DNA from: an uncultured Saprospiraceae bacterium
GTDB lineage: Bacteria; Bacteroidota; Bacteroidia; Chitinophagales; Saprospiraceae
Length of the DNA stretch: 34,375 bases
Reading direction: 5' to 3'
NCBI GenBank assembly: GCA_937969415.1
Contig: CALBWK010000100.1
Span: forward strand, 1 to 34,375
Part shown: piece after piece, positions 18,701 to 27,300 of the stretch
How positions within the stretch are numbered: position 1 is the first letter of the stretch
Layout: each line of letters begins with the position of its first letter
Notes under the pieces: generated by a model
What the model saw: the letters and a program-made list of their open reading frames with translations, nothing else
What the model was told of the DNA's origin: nothing
Database searches by the model: none
Program-made: the position numbers and the translations under genes

Positions 18701-18880
18701 AATAGAAGTATTTCCAACACGAGAAACTAAGTCACGAACCGCCTCGGTCTTACCTAGTAATTGTGCTTTTGTTTTACTTACAGAAATATTCTCAACTTGC
18801 TCTGTATGTGCTTGTGACCACGAACTGTGGCTCCAACCGCCTACTATGATCAATGTCAATAGAATCTTAACTAACTTCAT
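15782..18880 (-). CDS. T9SS-secreted 1032-aa protein with CARDB and SprB-like modules
   Basis: Signal peptide 1-23 (ending SSWSQ). A basic propeptide-like region follows (about 30-105, KTKAQLLGKTEAVRDL and KKNAAKKLKTVPNNFLGRR). Residues about 115-535 form a probable beta-propeller: repeated segments such as GDPIILYDEISDRWILTEF, DYPKYSISPEAIVVTTNE, FMGGIAIDELGTIAMAYNV and GRFGDYTQMSVMPD. Two CARDB-like domains follow (about 540-648 and 655-755), then a beta module with DAAGDGLCCLFGEG (about 760-838), then an SprB-like repeat (about 862-936). The protein ends in a type A sorting domain (about 948-1032, MFPNPTKGVFDIEI through GVYYLKLAN and a basic end). It is therefore exported by T9SS and probably cell-attached. 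Cotranscription with the lipoprotein 45 bases upstream is likely. No catalytic residues recognised. Confidence 0.88.
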   Translation of the reverse strand: MKLVKILLTLIIVGGWSHSSWSQAHTEQVENISVSKTKAQLLGKTEAVRDLVSRVGNTSISKKNAAKKLKTVPNNFLGRRSQGNAVHKDLEHQGPDPIRQKEVSPPTRMMSSEPIINIDGLTDSFGSPTDPTGDVSSQHYIQSINVTDVGVFDIEGNLILEFEMNDLWAEFGAMSLGDPIILYDEISDRWILTEFTGPANLLVAISETNDPLGSYFAYSFATPNFPDYPKYSISPEAIVVTTNERGGADLHQYFLDKQALMDGADDVSILRVEIDGNGNTEAGFYVTTPVDWNGQLLPFDTRPITMAINDSSWPGGPAQDQVEIYRFNLDFDVPNNTTVDRTSIITTPFDSYPCSAISFGFHCVPQRGGAGLDALPELILNVPHQRNFGTHESLVFNFVTDVTDGENLAGMRWVELRRTATEDWSLYQEGTFAPDDGLDRFMGGIAIDELGTIAMAYNVTSEDQFVGMAYTARFATDPLGVMTLPEVNIVEGSSAINSGGRFGDYTQMSVMPDRNRFWFTGEYAGPGGTRTRIVSFELAVDTFDLAATAITQPVDSDALTTAEIVVAEFTNVGLSPLTNFDVTLMLDGVAVVTDNVAMTLESRQTYTHTFSQAVNLSELGSYELSATITNPSDVNDRNNTTTAVVRQLLSNDGGLSARGDDNGCSALSPFELTITNDGFQSLQTATIAVLLNGTEVDQIDYQGNLAFQESETFTYEAMIPDVGDNSIEFVLSMANGERDETEGNSSGELPYFQNGAGRFITLNITADEFPAEVGWTIETLDGTVLQSGDLEDTPDEGFYTKDICIQTDSCYNLVVTDAAGDGLCCLFGEGNIEILTSDGDVLLLNDGNYGFVLERTFCEQCEISSTVDVGDDINSENTGSILVEAQGAAGPYQYSIDNGLTFQDNALFTNLAAGEYEVVVIAGDGVCQESLLVTVPSSTSLVDLSDEFAINMFPNPTKGVFDIEIVNLNYDKPLLTVEILNNQGKFVYSRQLGNYDGRYIGTFSLMDYPQGVYYLKLANTDGGVLKRIMKVD

Positions 18881-18925
18881 AAATTTTTTAATAATGTTGA
18901 TTGATAACTTACTGGTTTATACTTA

Positions 18926-19318
18926 TCACCGAATCGGTGCAGTTTTTGATCGTTTGAGGCTTTTACTCTTTTCTACATCAGTACCCATATCTTCATCTGA
19001 CTCCACTTTGAGGATCACTTTGTCAGAACGCAACTGAGCCATAATCTGGGCCTTATTACCCGGTTCATTAAAAACAACTCGGTACCAGTTTTCTGATCTA
19101 CTGATTGCCTTGACTCCACTTGGTTTAGCACTTTTGTAGGTTTTCTCCATATGCCTCCCATTCTCTCCGTCTATTAATAGAACACGAACTACTAAAGGAG
19201 ACATTTCGGACTTATCAATACTCATAGCAGTATCCTTAGTCTTACACTGTGCTAAAATGCTTATCACTATAAAACTAAATACTAAGATTTTGATAAAGTT
19301 GCTTCTCATACCGAACAT
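18926..19318 (-). CDS. Small lipoprotein upstream of the T9SS protein
   Basis: About 130 residues. The longest frame starts with GTG at 19324; ATG codons at 19318 and 19309 are better, and the latter gives MRSNFIKILVFSFIVISILAQC, a standard lipoprotein signal with the cysteine in LAQC. The mature part is basic and contains VVRVLLIDGENGRHMEKTYK, then SENWYRVVFNEPGNKAQIM, and ends in a lysine/arginine-rich tail. No known domain recognised. It precedes the 1032-aa T9SS gene by 45 bases on the same strand, so the two may be coexpressed. One idea is a chaperone or partner of that protein, but nothing in the sequence proves it. Confidence 0.6.
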   Translation of the reverse strand: MFGMRSNFIKILVFSFIVISILAQCKTKDTAMSIDKSEMSPLVVRVLLIDGENGRHMEKTYKSAKPSGVKAISRSENWYRVVFNEPGNKAQIMAQLRSDKVILKVESDEDMGTDVEKSKSLKRSKTAPIR

Positions 19319-19467
19319 TTGCACTAAAATACACTGAAATAGCCTGAAGAAAGGGTGATTTTAGATATATCTGAATACAAGGTGTCGAGAAGACATATAT
19401 CCTATTTGATGAAGATAGTGGCCAGATTAATCTACTCAAACTGGGGGGATATACCCAGCTACAAAGA

Positions 19468-20925
19468 TCAGATTTTAATAAACTTAAGCTTGTATCGATC
19501 TCCTACTTCTATAATATACACACCTGATAGCAAGGTAGATATATCTAGGCTCAAGTGGCCTACTCGGTAGGTGGCTCCTACACGAACAGGCTGGCCAGTG
19601 CTGTTATAGACCGTCACCTTATCAAGGTCTACGCTAGTGGACTCAAGGGTCAATTTCGATGTAGCGGGATTAGGACTCAGCTTGATGGTCGGCTGAGACA
19701 ATTCAGAAAGAGAAGACTGCATATCCTTACAATCGAGCTCTCTAACTTTCCAGTCATATAGATAATAATAGAATCCCGTAGGATCAGAAGGAACAGTACT
19801 ACTATTAATCGTCAATAAATCCTCTACTAGATAAGGGTAATCAGTACCACCATCATTGCGATACATCCAAGCATCGCTCCATAGGCCTAAACGATAATTG
19901 TCGCCAGCAGGTATATGCATATCTAGCTGTATGCGATATTCGCCTACTGGAATCCGTATATCTCTCCTAGCGATCAGCATCTCGTTACTATCAGTTACTA
20001 CAAAAGTCCTCCAGTCATCTCTATCAGAGTACACTGTAGCAGATGCCAAGATAAAATCTTGGTGTGCATCAAAAAGTATTCCCTGGACACCTCTGTCAAA
20101 CATCCTTCCCGATCCCATAGTATCCAATTTTCCTGCAGAACGGTTACTAGCTGGATAGCCTTCACCTAGGGTTACTGTCATCTCACGAGTTATACTCTTT
20201 TCGCCATAGGCATTACTTACGGTTAATCGAACTTCATAATCACCTGGCTCACTGTACAAGTGCTGCGGCTCGCGAAGTGTAGACACTATACCATCTCCAA
20301 ATTCCCACAAGTAACTATCCCCTCTAGGCCAAGTTGCATCTTGAAAGGTTACTTCCAACTGACCACATCCATGCGCTAAGACCGTACTAAAATCAGGTGC
20401 AGGAGCTACCTCCACGGAGGCACATAAATCCATCTCTGCTGCCAAGTCTTCAGCAGGAATCTGCTGCACAAGCTTGGCTGTCCTATCTGGGCAAACGAGG
20501 TAGGTAAACGGCAACCCAAATACCTCATACATAGCAGGCACACCTCCCATACTCATAATAGGATAACTCGTACCGTCTATCCAATTACCTAAGGTGGCAG
20601 AACCAGTACCTTGAAGGTCTTCCAATCCTGTCTTGACATCGCCTTCTACAAAAAGAACTCTCGCTTCATCAGAGCCTTCTGGGCCATAGGTAGCATTAAA
20701 ATCCTCCAACTCTCCAGACTGATGATACAACCAACAAGGCTGACACCAAGTCGCTCCTATATCAAGAACTACGGCCTTCCCTTCTGCAAGTATATCATAG
20801 AGATTGATGGTATTCCCCTCTAGGTCCAATCCTGTAAAATCTGGGGCTAGCGCACCATCTTCCAATTGTGCACTCAATGAAAGAGAGCACACAACCAACA
20901 AACTAAAAGTAAACGTTCGCAACAT
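19468..20925 (-). CDS. T9SS-secreted thioredoxin-fold protein with PKD domain
   Basis: Signal peptide 1-20 (ending LSLSAQ). Residues about 23-170 are a TlpA/AhpC-like thioredoxin domain: APDFTGLDLEGNTINLYDI, then VVLDIGATWCQPCW with the redox pair Cys61-Cys64. A PKD domain follows (about 178-252) with YLWEFGDGIVS, PQHLYSEPGDYEVRLTVSN. Residues about 265-395 form another beta-sandwich (FILASATVYSDRDDWRTF, IPVGEYRIQLDMHIPAGDNYRL) seen in other T9SS cargo. The end is a type A sorting domain (about 412-485, LSPNPATSKLTLES and GVYIIEVGDRYKLKFIKI). The protein should be secreted or surface-bound, where it could reduce or isomerise disulfides or simply bind. Single gene with no obvious operon partner. 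Confidence 0.88.
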   Translation of the reverse strand: MLRTFTFSLLVVCSLSLSAQLEDGALAPDFTGLDLEGNTINLYDILAEGKAVVLDIGATWCQPCWLYHQSGELEDFNATYGPEGSDEARVLFVEGDVKTGLEDLQGTGSATLGNWIDGTSYPIMSMGGVPAMYEVFGLPFTYLVCPDRTAKLVQQIPAEDLAAEMDLCASVEVAPAPDFSTVLAHGCGQLEVTFQDATWPRGDSYLWEFGDGIVSTLREPQHLYSEPGDYEVRLTVSNAYGEKSITREMTVTLGEGYPASNRSAGKLDTMGSGRMFDRGVQGILFDAHQDFILASATVYSDRDDWRTFVVTDSNEMLIARRDIRIPVGEYRIQLDMHIPAGDNYRLGLWSDAWMYRNDGGTDYPYLVEDLLTINSSTVPSDPTGFYYYLYDWKVRELDCKDMQSSLSELSQPTIKLSPNPATSKLTLESTSVDLDKVTVYNSTGQPVRVGATYRVGHLSLDISTLLSGVYIIEVGDRYKLKFIKI

Positions 20926-21081
20926 AGATTCTCTTTGATCTAAATATGCACAATATTCTTGTGATCAACTATCTAAGTTGTCATAGAAAAAGGAGAGGTG
21001 TCCCACTTATAACTACAATAGGTTAATAAAGTATTTCTGTTCTTTGAATTCCTTATCTTTCAGAAAAAATCACTTGAGCCT

Positions 21082-22485
21082 ATGTCTAAATCTATTAAGT
21101 GGAGTTTCTTTTTTATTCTGACAATAGCATTCTTTGCCTGCTCTGAAGAGGAAGCTGGAGGCAATGGGGAGATGAGCGGTAATGGCTCATCGTCTGGAGA
21201 TGGAACTATGATGATGGATACCATAACAAATAGCGGTTCGTCGCAGTATCTAGACTTGGATTCAGATTATCTTTTTGACCAAGATCAACTCTATACTTAT
21301 GAGCTTCTTATTCCAGAAGACAATTTAGAATTTATAGATGCAGATCCTGCTGCGGAAGAGTATGTCGAAGGAAGTCTCGTTTTTCAAGGTGATACTCTCT
21401 CTCCTGTAGGTATAAGATACAAGGGCTCGATAGGTGCCTTTGTCGGTTGTGTAAGTGGCATAAATTGGGCTGATCCTTCTGGACGTAAAACCTGCACCAA
21501 ATTGTCTATGAAGATTAAGATTAACTGGGAAGGAAGAGAAGAGAAATTTTATGGGCTTAACAAACTGCAGTTCCACTCTATGAATCAAGACGATTCTCAG
21601 ATGCGAGAGCGCTTGGGGTACCATCTATTTAGGTCGATGGGAGTTCCTGCACCGCGCGCTGTGCACGCTAGACTTGTGATAAATGGAGAATATAATGGAC
21701 TCTTTGCCCTTGTAGAGCAGATAGATGGTCGATTTGCCAAACAGAACTGGGATGATGATGACGGCAATGTCTATAAGGAGGCGTGGCCGCTAACGATGGA
21801 TGGTCTACCCCATTCGGAATCTTATTATCGAGAATCCCTAAAGACCAATGAAGAAGAAGGCGATGTGAGTTTGATGCTAGCCTTTGGAAACGAATTGGCC
21901 GATGCAGAAAACACGACAGCTGTGCGGTCGGTTATAGAAAAATATATGGATGTCGATGAGATTCTTTCGTACTGTCTGGTTGATAGAATGATCCGCCACG
22001 ATGATGGGCCTTTCCATTGGTACTGTGGCAACGGTTGTGACAACCACAACTACTATTGGTACGAGGAACCGACTGCAGAAAAAATGCATCTTATCGCTTG
22101 GGATATGGATAATGCCTTTGAAAACATCATAAGAGATGCTAATCCCGTTACCCCAGTTGCCGACGACTTTGGCCAAACGAGCAATGACTGTGAGCCATTT
22201 AGCTATGGCTGGTTAGGCTTCCGTCAGTGGTCAGCTTCTTGTGATAAGCTAACAGGTGGGTGGGCTAGTTATGCGTCGGAATACGCTAGTCTAAAAGAAA
22301 CATTTAAAAATAATCAGTTCTCAGAAACTGAAATCAATGCACTCCTCACCAAATGGTCAGAGCAAATAAGAGCAGCCACCATAGAAGCTAATGACCTGCA
22401 CGGTGATGCTGTCCGACCTAATAGTTGGGAATCTGCTGTCCAGAAGATAGCGGAGCAAGTAGCGCATTCTAGAGTCAATGGCTAG
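21082..22485 (+). CDS. CotH kinase family lipoprotein
   Basis: A 467-residue protein with lipidated Cys20 (FILTIAFFAC) followed by SEEEA, an acidic tag like those that send Bacteroidota lipoproteins to the cell surface. A low-complexity Gly/Ser/Met linker covers about 25-55. The CotH-like kinase domain spans about 70-460: VGIRYKGS, then KLSMKIKINW, KLQFHSMNQDDSQMRERLGYHL, PAPRAVHARLVINGEYNGLF, and the metal-site motif AWDMDNAF (Asp341, Asp343). The CotH family includes atypical protein kinases of spores and surface proteins of other bacteria. Here there is no lamin-tail or sorting domain; anchoring is by lipid. Kinase activity is inferred from the family. Monocistronic and divergent from the thioredoxin/PKD gene. 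Confidence 0.87.
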   Translation: MSKSIKWSFFFILTIAFFACSEEEAGGNGEMSGNGSSSGDGTMMMDTITNSGSSQYLDLDSDYLFDQDQLYTYELLIPEDNLEFIDADPAAEEYVEGSLVFQGDTLSPVGIRYKGSIGAFVGCVSGINWADPSGRKTCTKLSMKIKINWEGREEKFYGLNKLQFHSMNQDDSQMRERLGYHLFRSMGVPAPRAVHARLVINGEYNGLFALVEQIDGRFAKQNWDDDDGNVYKEAWPLTMDGLPHSESYYRESLKTNEEEGDVSLMLAFGNELADAENTTAVRSVIEKYMDVDEILSYCLVDRMIRHDDGPFHWYCGNGCDNHNYYWYEEPTAEKMHLIAWDMDNAFENIIRDANPVTPVADDFGQTSNDCEPFSYGWLGFRQWSASCDKLTGGWASYASEYASLKETFKNNQFSETEINALLTKWSEQIRAATIEANDLHGDAVRPNSWESAVQKIAEQVAHSRVNG

Positions 22486-22597
22486 AGCAGAGGAAAAGAC
22501 AACTCTGTAGTAAAACTATATGCCATTATCAGACAGAAATGTTTCTATAGCATTCTAAAAGCATAGACAAAATCCAAAACCTACTTAGGAGATTGCC

Positions 22598-22605
22598 TAC
22601 TTTTG
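22598..22605 (+). promoter_or_regulatory. Candidate Bacteroidetes -7 promoter box for ABC-F gene
   Basis: The bases TACTTTTG fit the Bacteroidetes -7 consensus TAnnTTTG exactly and end 20 bases before the ABC-F start codon. No clear TTG-type -33 element is visible at the usual distance, so this is only a candidate. It suggests the ABC-F gene has its own promoter apart from the CotH gene. Confidence 0.35.
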
Positions 22606-22625
22606 CCCGCTCAGAATAGTGACTT

Positions 22626-24260
22626 ATGATATCAGCAGACAGCCTGGCCGTAGAGTTTAGTGGTAAGACCCTCTTTAAAGACATTTCCTTTGTCATCAAT
22701 GAAAATGATAAAATCGCTCTTATGGGAAAAAATGGAGCTGGCAAGTCGACACTTATGAAGATACTAGCAGGCGTCAATAAGCCCAACCGAGGCAAGGTCT
22801 CTCTCCCACCCAATGCTGTTATCGCCTACCTACCCCAGCACCTTTTGACTGAAGATAACTGTACTGTATTTGAAGAAACCTTCAAGGCCTTCAGCAAGTT
22901 TACGCAGATGCAAGTAGAAATAGATCGCCTCAATAAAGAGCTAGAGACGAGGACAGACTACGAGTCACAAGCCTATATGGACATCATCAACAAGGTCTCT
23001 GATCTTGGAGAGATCTTCTATTCCCTAGAAGAGACCAACTATGATGCACAGGTAGAAAAAACATTGATAGGACTAGGCTTTAAGCGAGCAGACTTCGAGC
23101 GGCCGACAAGTGAATTTAGCGGTGGATGGCGGATGCGTATAGAATTGGCCAAGATACTCTTGCAGAAACCAGACCTGATACTACTCGATGAGCCGACCAA
23201 TCACATAGATATAGAATCCGTGATATGGCTAGAGGATTTTCTAGTCAATAAAGCGAAGGCCGTTGTCGTCATCTCTCACGACAAAGCCTTTATCGATAAC
23301 ATTACCAATAGAACTGTGGAGCTCACAATGGGCCGCATCTATGATTACAAGGCCAATTACTCCCACTATCTCCAACTCAGAGAAGACAGGAGAGCCAGCC
23401 AAGTCAAAGCCTACAAAGAGCAGCAAAAATTTATAGCAGACAGTGAGAAATTTATAGAACGATTTAAGGGCACTTACTCCAAGGCCAACCAAGTCAATTC
23501 TAGAGAGAGAATGCTAGAGAAATTAGAGATTATAGAAATAGATGAGGTCGATAACTCTGCATTGAAATTGCGTTTCCCCCCTTGTACACGATCAGGAGAT
23601 TATCCAGTGACAGCAGTAGACCTTTCTAAGTCATATGAAGATCATATTGTTTTTAAAAATGCGAGCCTAGCCATAAAAAGAGGAGAGAAAGTTTCTTTTG
23701 TCGGTCGTAACGGAGAAGGTAAGTCCACGATGATTAAGGCCATTATGGGAGAAATAGATTTTGAAGGAGAATGCAAGCTCGGACACAAGGTAGAGGTCGG
23801 CTACTTTGCCCAGAATCAGGCTTCGTTACTAGATCAGGATCTAACTGTATTTGAGACTGTAGACAACATCGCCAAGGGTGACGTGAGAACTCAGATTAAA
23901 AATATTCTGGGCAGGTTTATGTTTAGTGGAGATGACATCGACAAGAAGGTATCTGTCTTATCTGGTGGGGAAAAGACGCGACTGGCGATGGTCAAGCTCT
24001 TACTAGAACCTGTCAATTTATTAATTCTAGATGAGCCGACCAATCACTTAGACATCAAATCCAAAGATGTCCTAAAGGAGGCTCTACTGGATTTTGATGG
24101 TACGATCATTCTTGTTTCTCACGATAGAGCCTTCTTGAGAGGGCTATCAGAAAAAGTGTTTGAATTTAAAGACAAACGTGTCATAGAGCACTTCGAGACA
24201 ATCGATGATTTTCTTGAGCGCAATAAAGTCGAGAGTATCAAGGCGATGAATCTTGGGTAG
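22626..24260 (+). CDS. ABC-F family ATP-binding protein (ribosome-associated translation factor)
   Basis: A 544-residue cytoplasmic protein with two fused ABC ATPase domains and no membrane segment, the ABC-F layout at the usual length. Domain 1: Walker A GKNGAGKST (residues 35-43), signature FSGGWRMRIELA, Walker B LILLDEPTNHID. The charged interdomain linker (about 240-315) contains EDRRASQVKAYKEQQKFI, which is the segment that reaches the ribosome in this family. Domain 2: Walker A GRNGEGKST, signature LSGGEKTRLAM, Walker B LLILDEPTNHLD. The catalytic glutamates after both Walker B motifs are present. Inferred role: resolving stalled or idle ribosomes (EttA/Uup/YbiT-type); the exact subtype is not decided from sequence alone. 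It has its own candidate promoter. Confidence 0.95.
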   Translation: MISADSLAVEFSGKTLFKDISFVINENDKIALMGKNGAGKSTLMKILAGVNKPNRGKVSLPPNAVIAYLPQHLLTEDNCTVFEETFKAFSKFTQMQVEIDRLNKELETRTDYESQAYMDIINKVSDLGEIFYSLEETNYDAQVEKTLIGLGFKRADFERPTSEFSGGWRMRIELAKILLQKPDLILLDEPTNHIDIESVIWLEDFLVNKAKAVVVISHDKAFIDNITNRTVELTMGRIYDYKANYSHYLQLREDRRASQVKAYKEQQKFIADSEKFIERFKGTYSKANQVNSRERMLEKLEIIEIDEVDNSALKLRFPPCTRSGDYPVTAVDLSKSYEDHIVFKNASLAIKRGEKVSFVGRNGEGKSTMIKAIMGEIDFEGECKLGHKVEVGYFAQNQASLLDQDLTVFETVDNIAKGDVRTQIKNILGRFMFSGDDIDKKVSVLSGGEKTRLAMVKLLLEPVNLLILDEPTNHLDIKSKDVLKEALLDFDGTIILVSHDRAFLRGLSEKVFEFKDKRVIEHFETIDDFLERNKVESIKAMNLG

Positions 24261-24303
24261 GATCAATACCCAGCATATAAGTAAGTCGATTTACGTACAA
24301 GAT

Positions 24304-27300
24304 CTATCGAACTAGCGTCACACTTCCTTTGCTAGACACGACTTTACAACTCTCTATCTCAGCTTCTAGATAATAAGCATAGACATCTTCTGGTAAGCGT
24401 TGGCCTTGATAATATCCATCCCAACCATCAGGATCAACTTTATCATATAGTAGTTGACCCCATCGATCAAATACTTTAAAAGCTGTTACAGTAACCACAT
24501 CTAGATATCTTTCAGGAATAACTATCCTAAATTTGTCATTCATCCCATCATCGTTGGGTGAAAAAACATTTGGGAATCCATAAAACTCATTTTCCATTGT
24601 TATCGGAATGGACTTGGTTGTTTCGGCTGTACAGCCTGTCTCACTATCGGTAACTAAAAGCTGCACATCTACCTCCCCATCACGGCCATAGCTATGTATG
24701 GGGTCAATTTCTGCCGTCGTAACGCCATGATCTAAGGTCCATAGATAGTCATCAGCGCCTATAGAATTATTCTCCAAGCGCACGAGCCCTCTGCAGTGGT
24801 CATACTCTGTATCTAGTTCGAAGTCTGCAGCTATCTCGTAGATATCTAAGTCGATAACTTTGGTAATCTCGCAACCTGAGTCTAGTGAATGCAAAGTAAC
24901 TGAAACCTGAGTGGGGTCACCAGGATGTTCTGCGTAGTGATTATACACAACATTAGAATCTGAAAAGACAATATTATTCATAAAGTCCCACTCAAAAGTT
25001 GACGTCTCAATAAGATTGAGTACCTCTACTCTCAATGTATCCCCTTGACACAACGCATATTCATCCGCAACAAGATCACCATCTGGACCGACAATAGATA
25101 TAGTATCCCTCTCATAATCAGCGCAACCCCACCGTGAAGTACCTGTCAGACTTATTTCATAATCTCCTCGTGAATAGAGCTCCGAAGCAGACACCCCAGT
25201 TACAGTATTACCATTACCTAAATCCCAAGAAAAAGACATACCAGCCCAATCGTCCCCAGTAGAATTCAATACTAAAGGGAATGGATGGCAAAGTTTATCA
25301 TGGCCATCGGCGGAGGTATCAAAAGAAACAGAAGGGATAGGATGAATACCCACATCAACACTCTTTATCGTTTCGCATCCAGTATCTTCAGACTTTAAGA
25401 CCAAATTGATGGTGGTCGCCTCATTATTAGGTACAAAGGCATAGGTATGCGAAACTATTCCATTTTCTTGGAGGACAGTACCATCTCCTAAATCCCAATC
25501 ATATGTACTGATATCTATAGGATTACGTAGCTCAACTGTTACTATTTCTCCTAAACAGAGATGGTCATCACTGATAAACAAATCACCATCAGGGCCTACG
25601 AAATTCAAATCTTTCGATAAGATATCCTCACAACCAAGACTCGATCTTGCCCTAAGAGAAACTGTAAAGGTGCCACGATCAAAGGTACTTGCGGGATCCA
25701 CTACAGTGGAGGTAGAACCATTATCAAAATTCCAAAAATAATTAATGCTGCCATCTACTGAAGACTCATTGGTGAAATCAACTGTATGTGGAAAACAGAC
25801 AAAATCCATTGTATCAATAGAAGTGCTGAACGCTGCAACTGGCGTCTCAAGAACAGGAAGATTTGTAGTGATAGTGTCATAACAAACTGTACCTTCTGGC
25901 CAATAAACCAACTGCACTGTATGGATCCCTGCTGAGTCAAACGTCACATAAGTACTTCTTTCATTGCTCGTGCCAAAGGGGCCAAAATCCCATTCATAAG
26001 CCAACTGCCCTCCTTCCATTGTAAAGTCATCTGTGGTCACTAAATGTGTATCACCTTGACAAAAACTCGGAAGAGAACTAAACGAAGTCTCTGGTACATA
26101 TACCCGTGTAAGTTTTCTTAGGGTGTCGACACAGCCTAGGGCATCTTGCATTGTTAGTTCTATCCATAATGAATCAGAATCTCCTTCAGTAGATGGGAGA
26201 TTAGATGTTGAGATGGTATGTTCTGGCGCTCTCTCTGTACTACCAAAACTCCAATCCCACGACACAACAGTCGTATCACTCATAGTGAAATTTTCAAACT
26301 GATTCTTGAAAGGCAGGCAAATAGAGCTATCTAATTCAAACTCTGGAGTGATTCCAAATACATCGATATCAATCGCTGCATACGCTTGACATCCATTGAC
26401 ATCTACGACCGTCAAGGCCACCTCTTGCTTACCGGCGTTGAAACTTTGACTAATTATAGGATTGATTGTGTTTCTTGGCCGCATTCCTTCGAAAGTCCAA
26501 CGATACGATGGATTACAATTATCACTGACACCTAGCGTAGCAGAAGCGTCGACTAAATAGTTTACTTCATCACATAGTTGCACACTATCCATACTTAATG
26601 CCGCAGTCAAATCGGACACATATACTTCAACAGTGTCCCGATGGCTAGGACAGGGACTATCTCCAGAAAGCGCCTCCAAAATAATCTGATGGCTTCCCAC
26701 TCCAGGCAACTGATAAGTGAAGGCAGAATCTTGACTAATGAGCTTGCCCTCATAATACCACTTCAGTCCATCAGCTCCAAGACTATTACTCCATAAGTCT
26801 ACATAGCTGTTATCTTCACAGGTTTTCTTATACCCTATTTCTGCTCGAGCACCGAGAACCGTGAGGGTGCCTACTATATCACGCCTTAACTCATATCCTC
26901 TTGTCTCTCTCAAAACAACTATGGGATATTCTCCAGGATACATAAAAGTATGCACACCACGATTTGTATTCCAACAATGATTGAATCGACCCTCATCGGT
27001 TTCTACGTGCACATCTAGACCTGCGTTAACAACATAGGGCATCGGCTGGCCTACACATATGATTGCATCTCCTGCCGGTCTTCCTCCAAATTCGCATTCG
27101 CCTCCGCCGCCGCCGTTTCCATTCCCACCTCCAGACAGACCTAATGCAGTAATTAATGTCTTCTTAGAAAAATCTCTGCAGCCACTAGCCGTAACAATTT
27201 CTAATTGCACAAACTGATCATAACCCTCTTGAAAAGTATGTTCCACATAGGAATCACCCTCTAAGACGGTTCCATCCTCGAAGTGCCATATCCAATTGAC

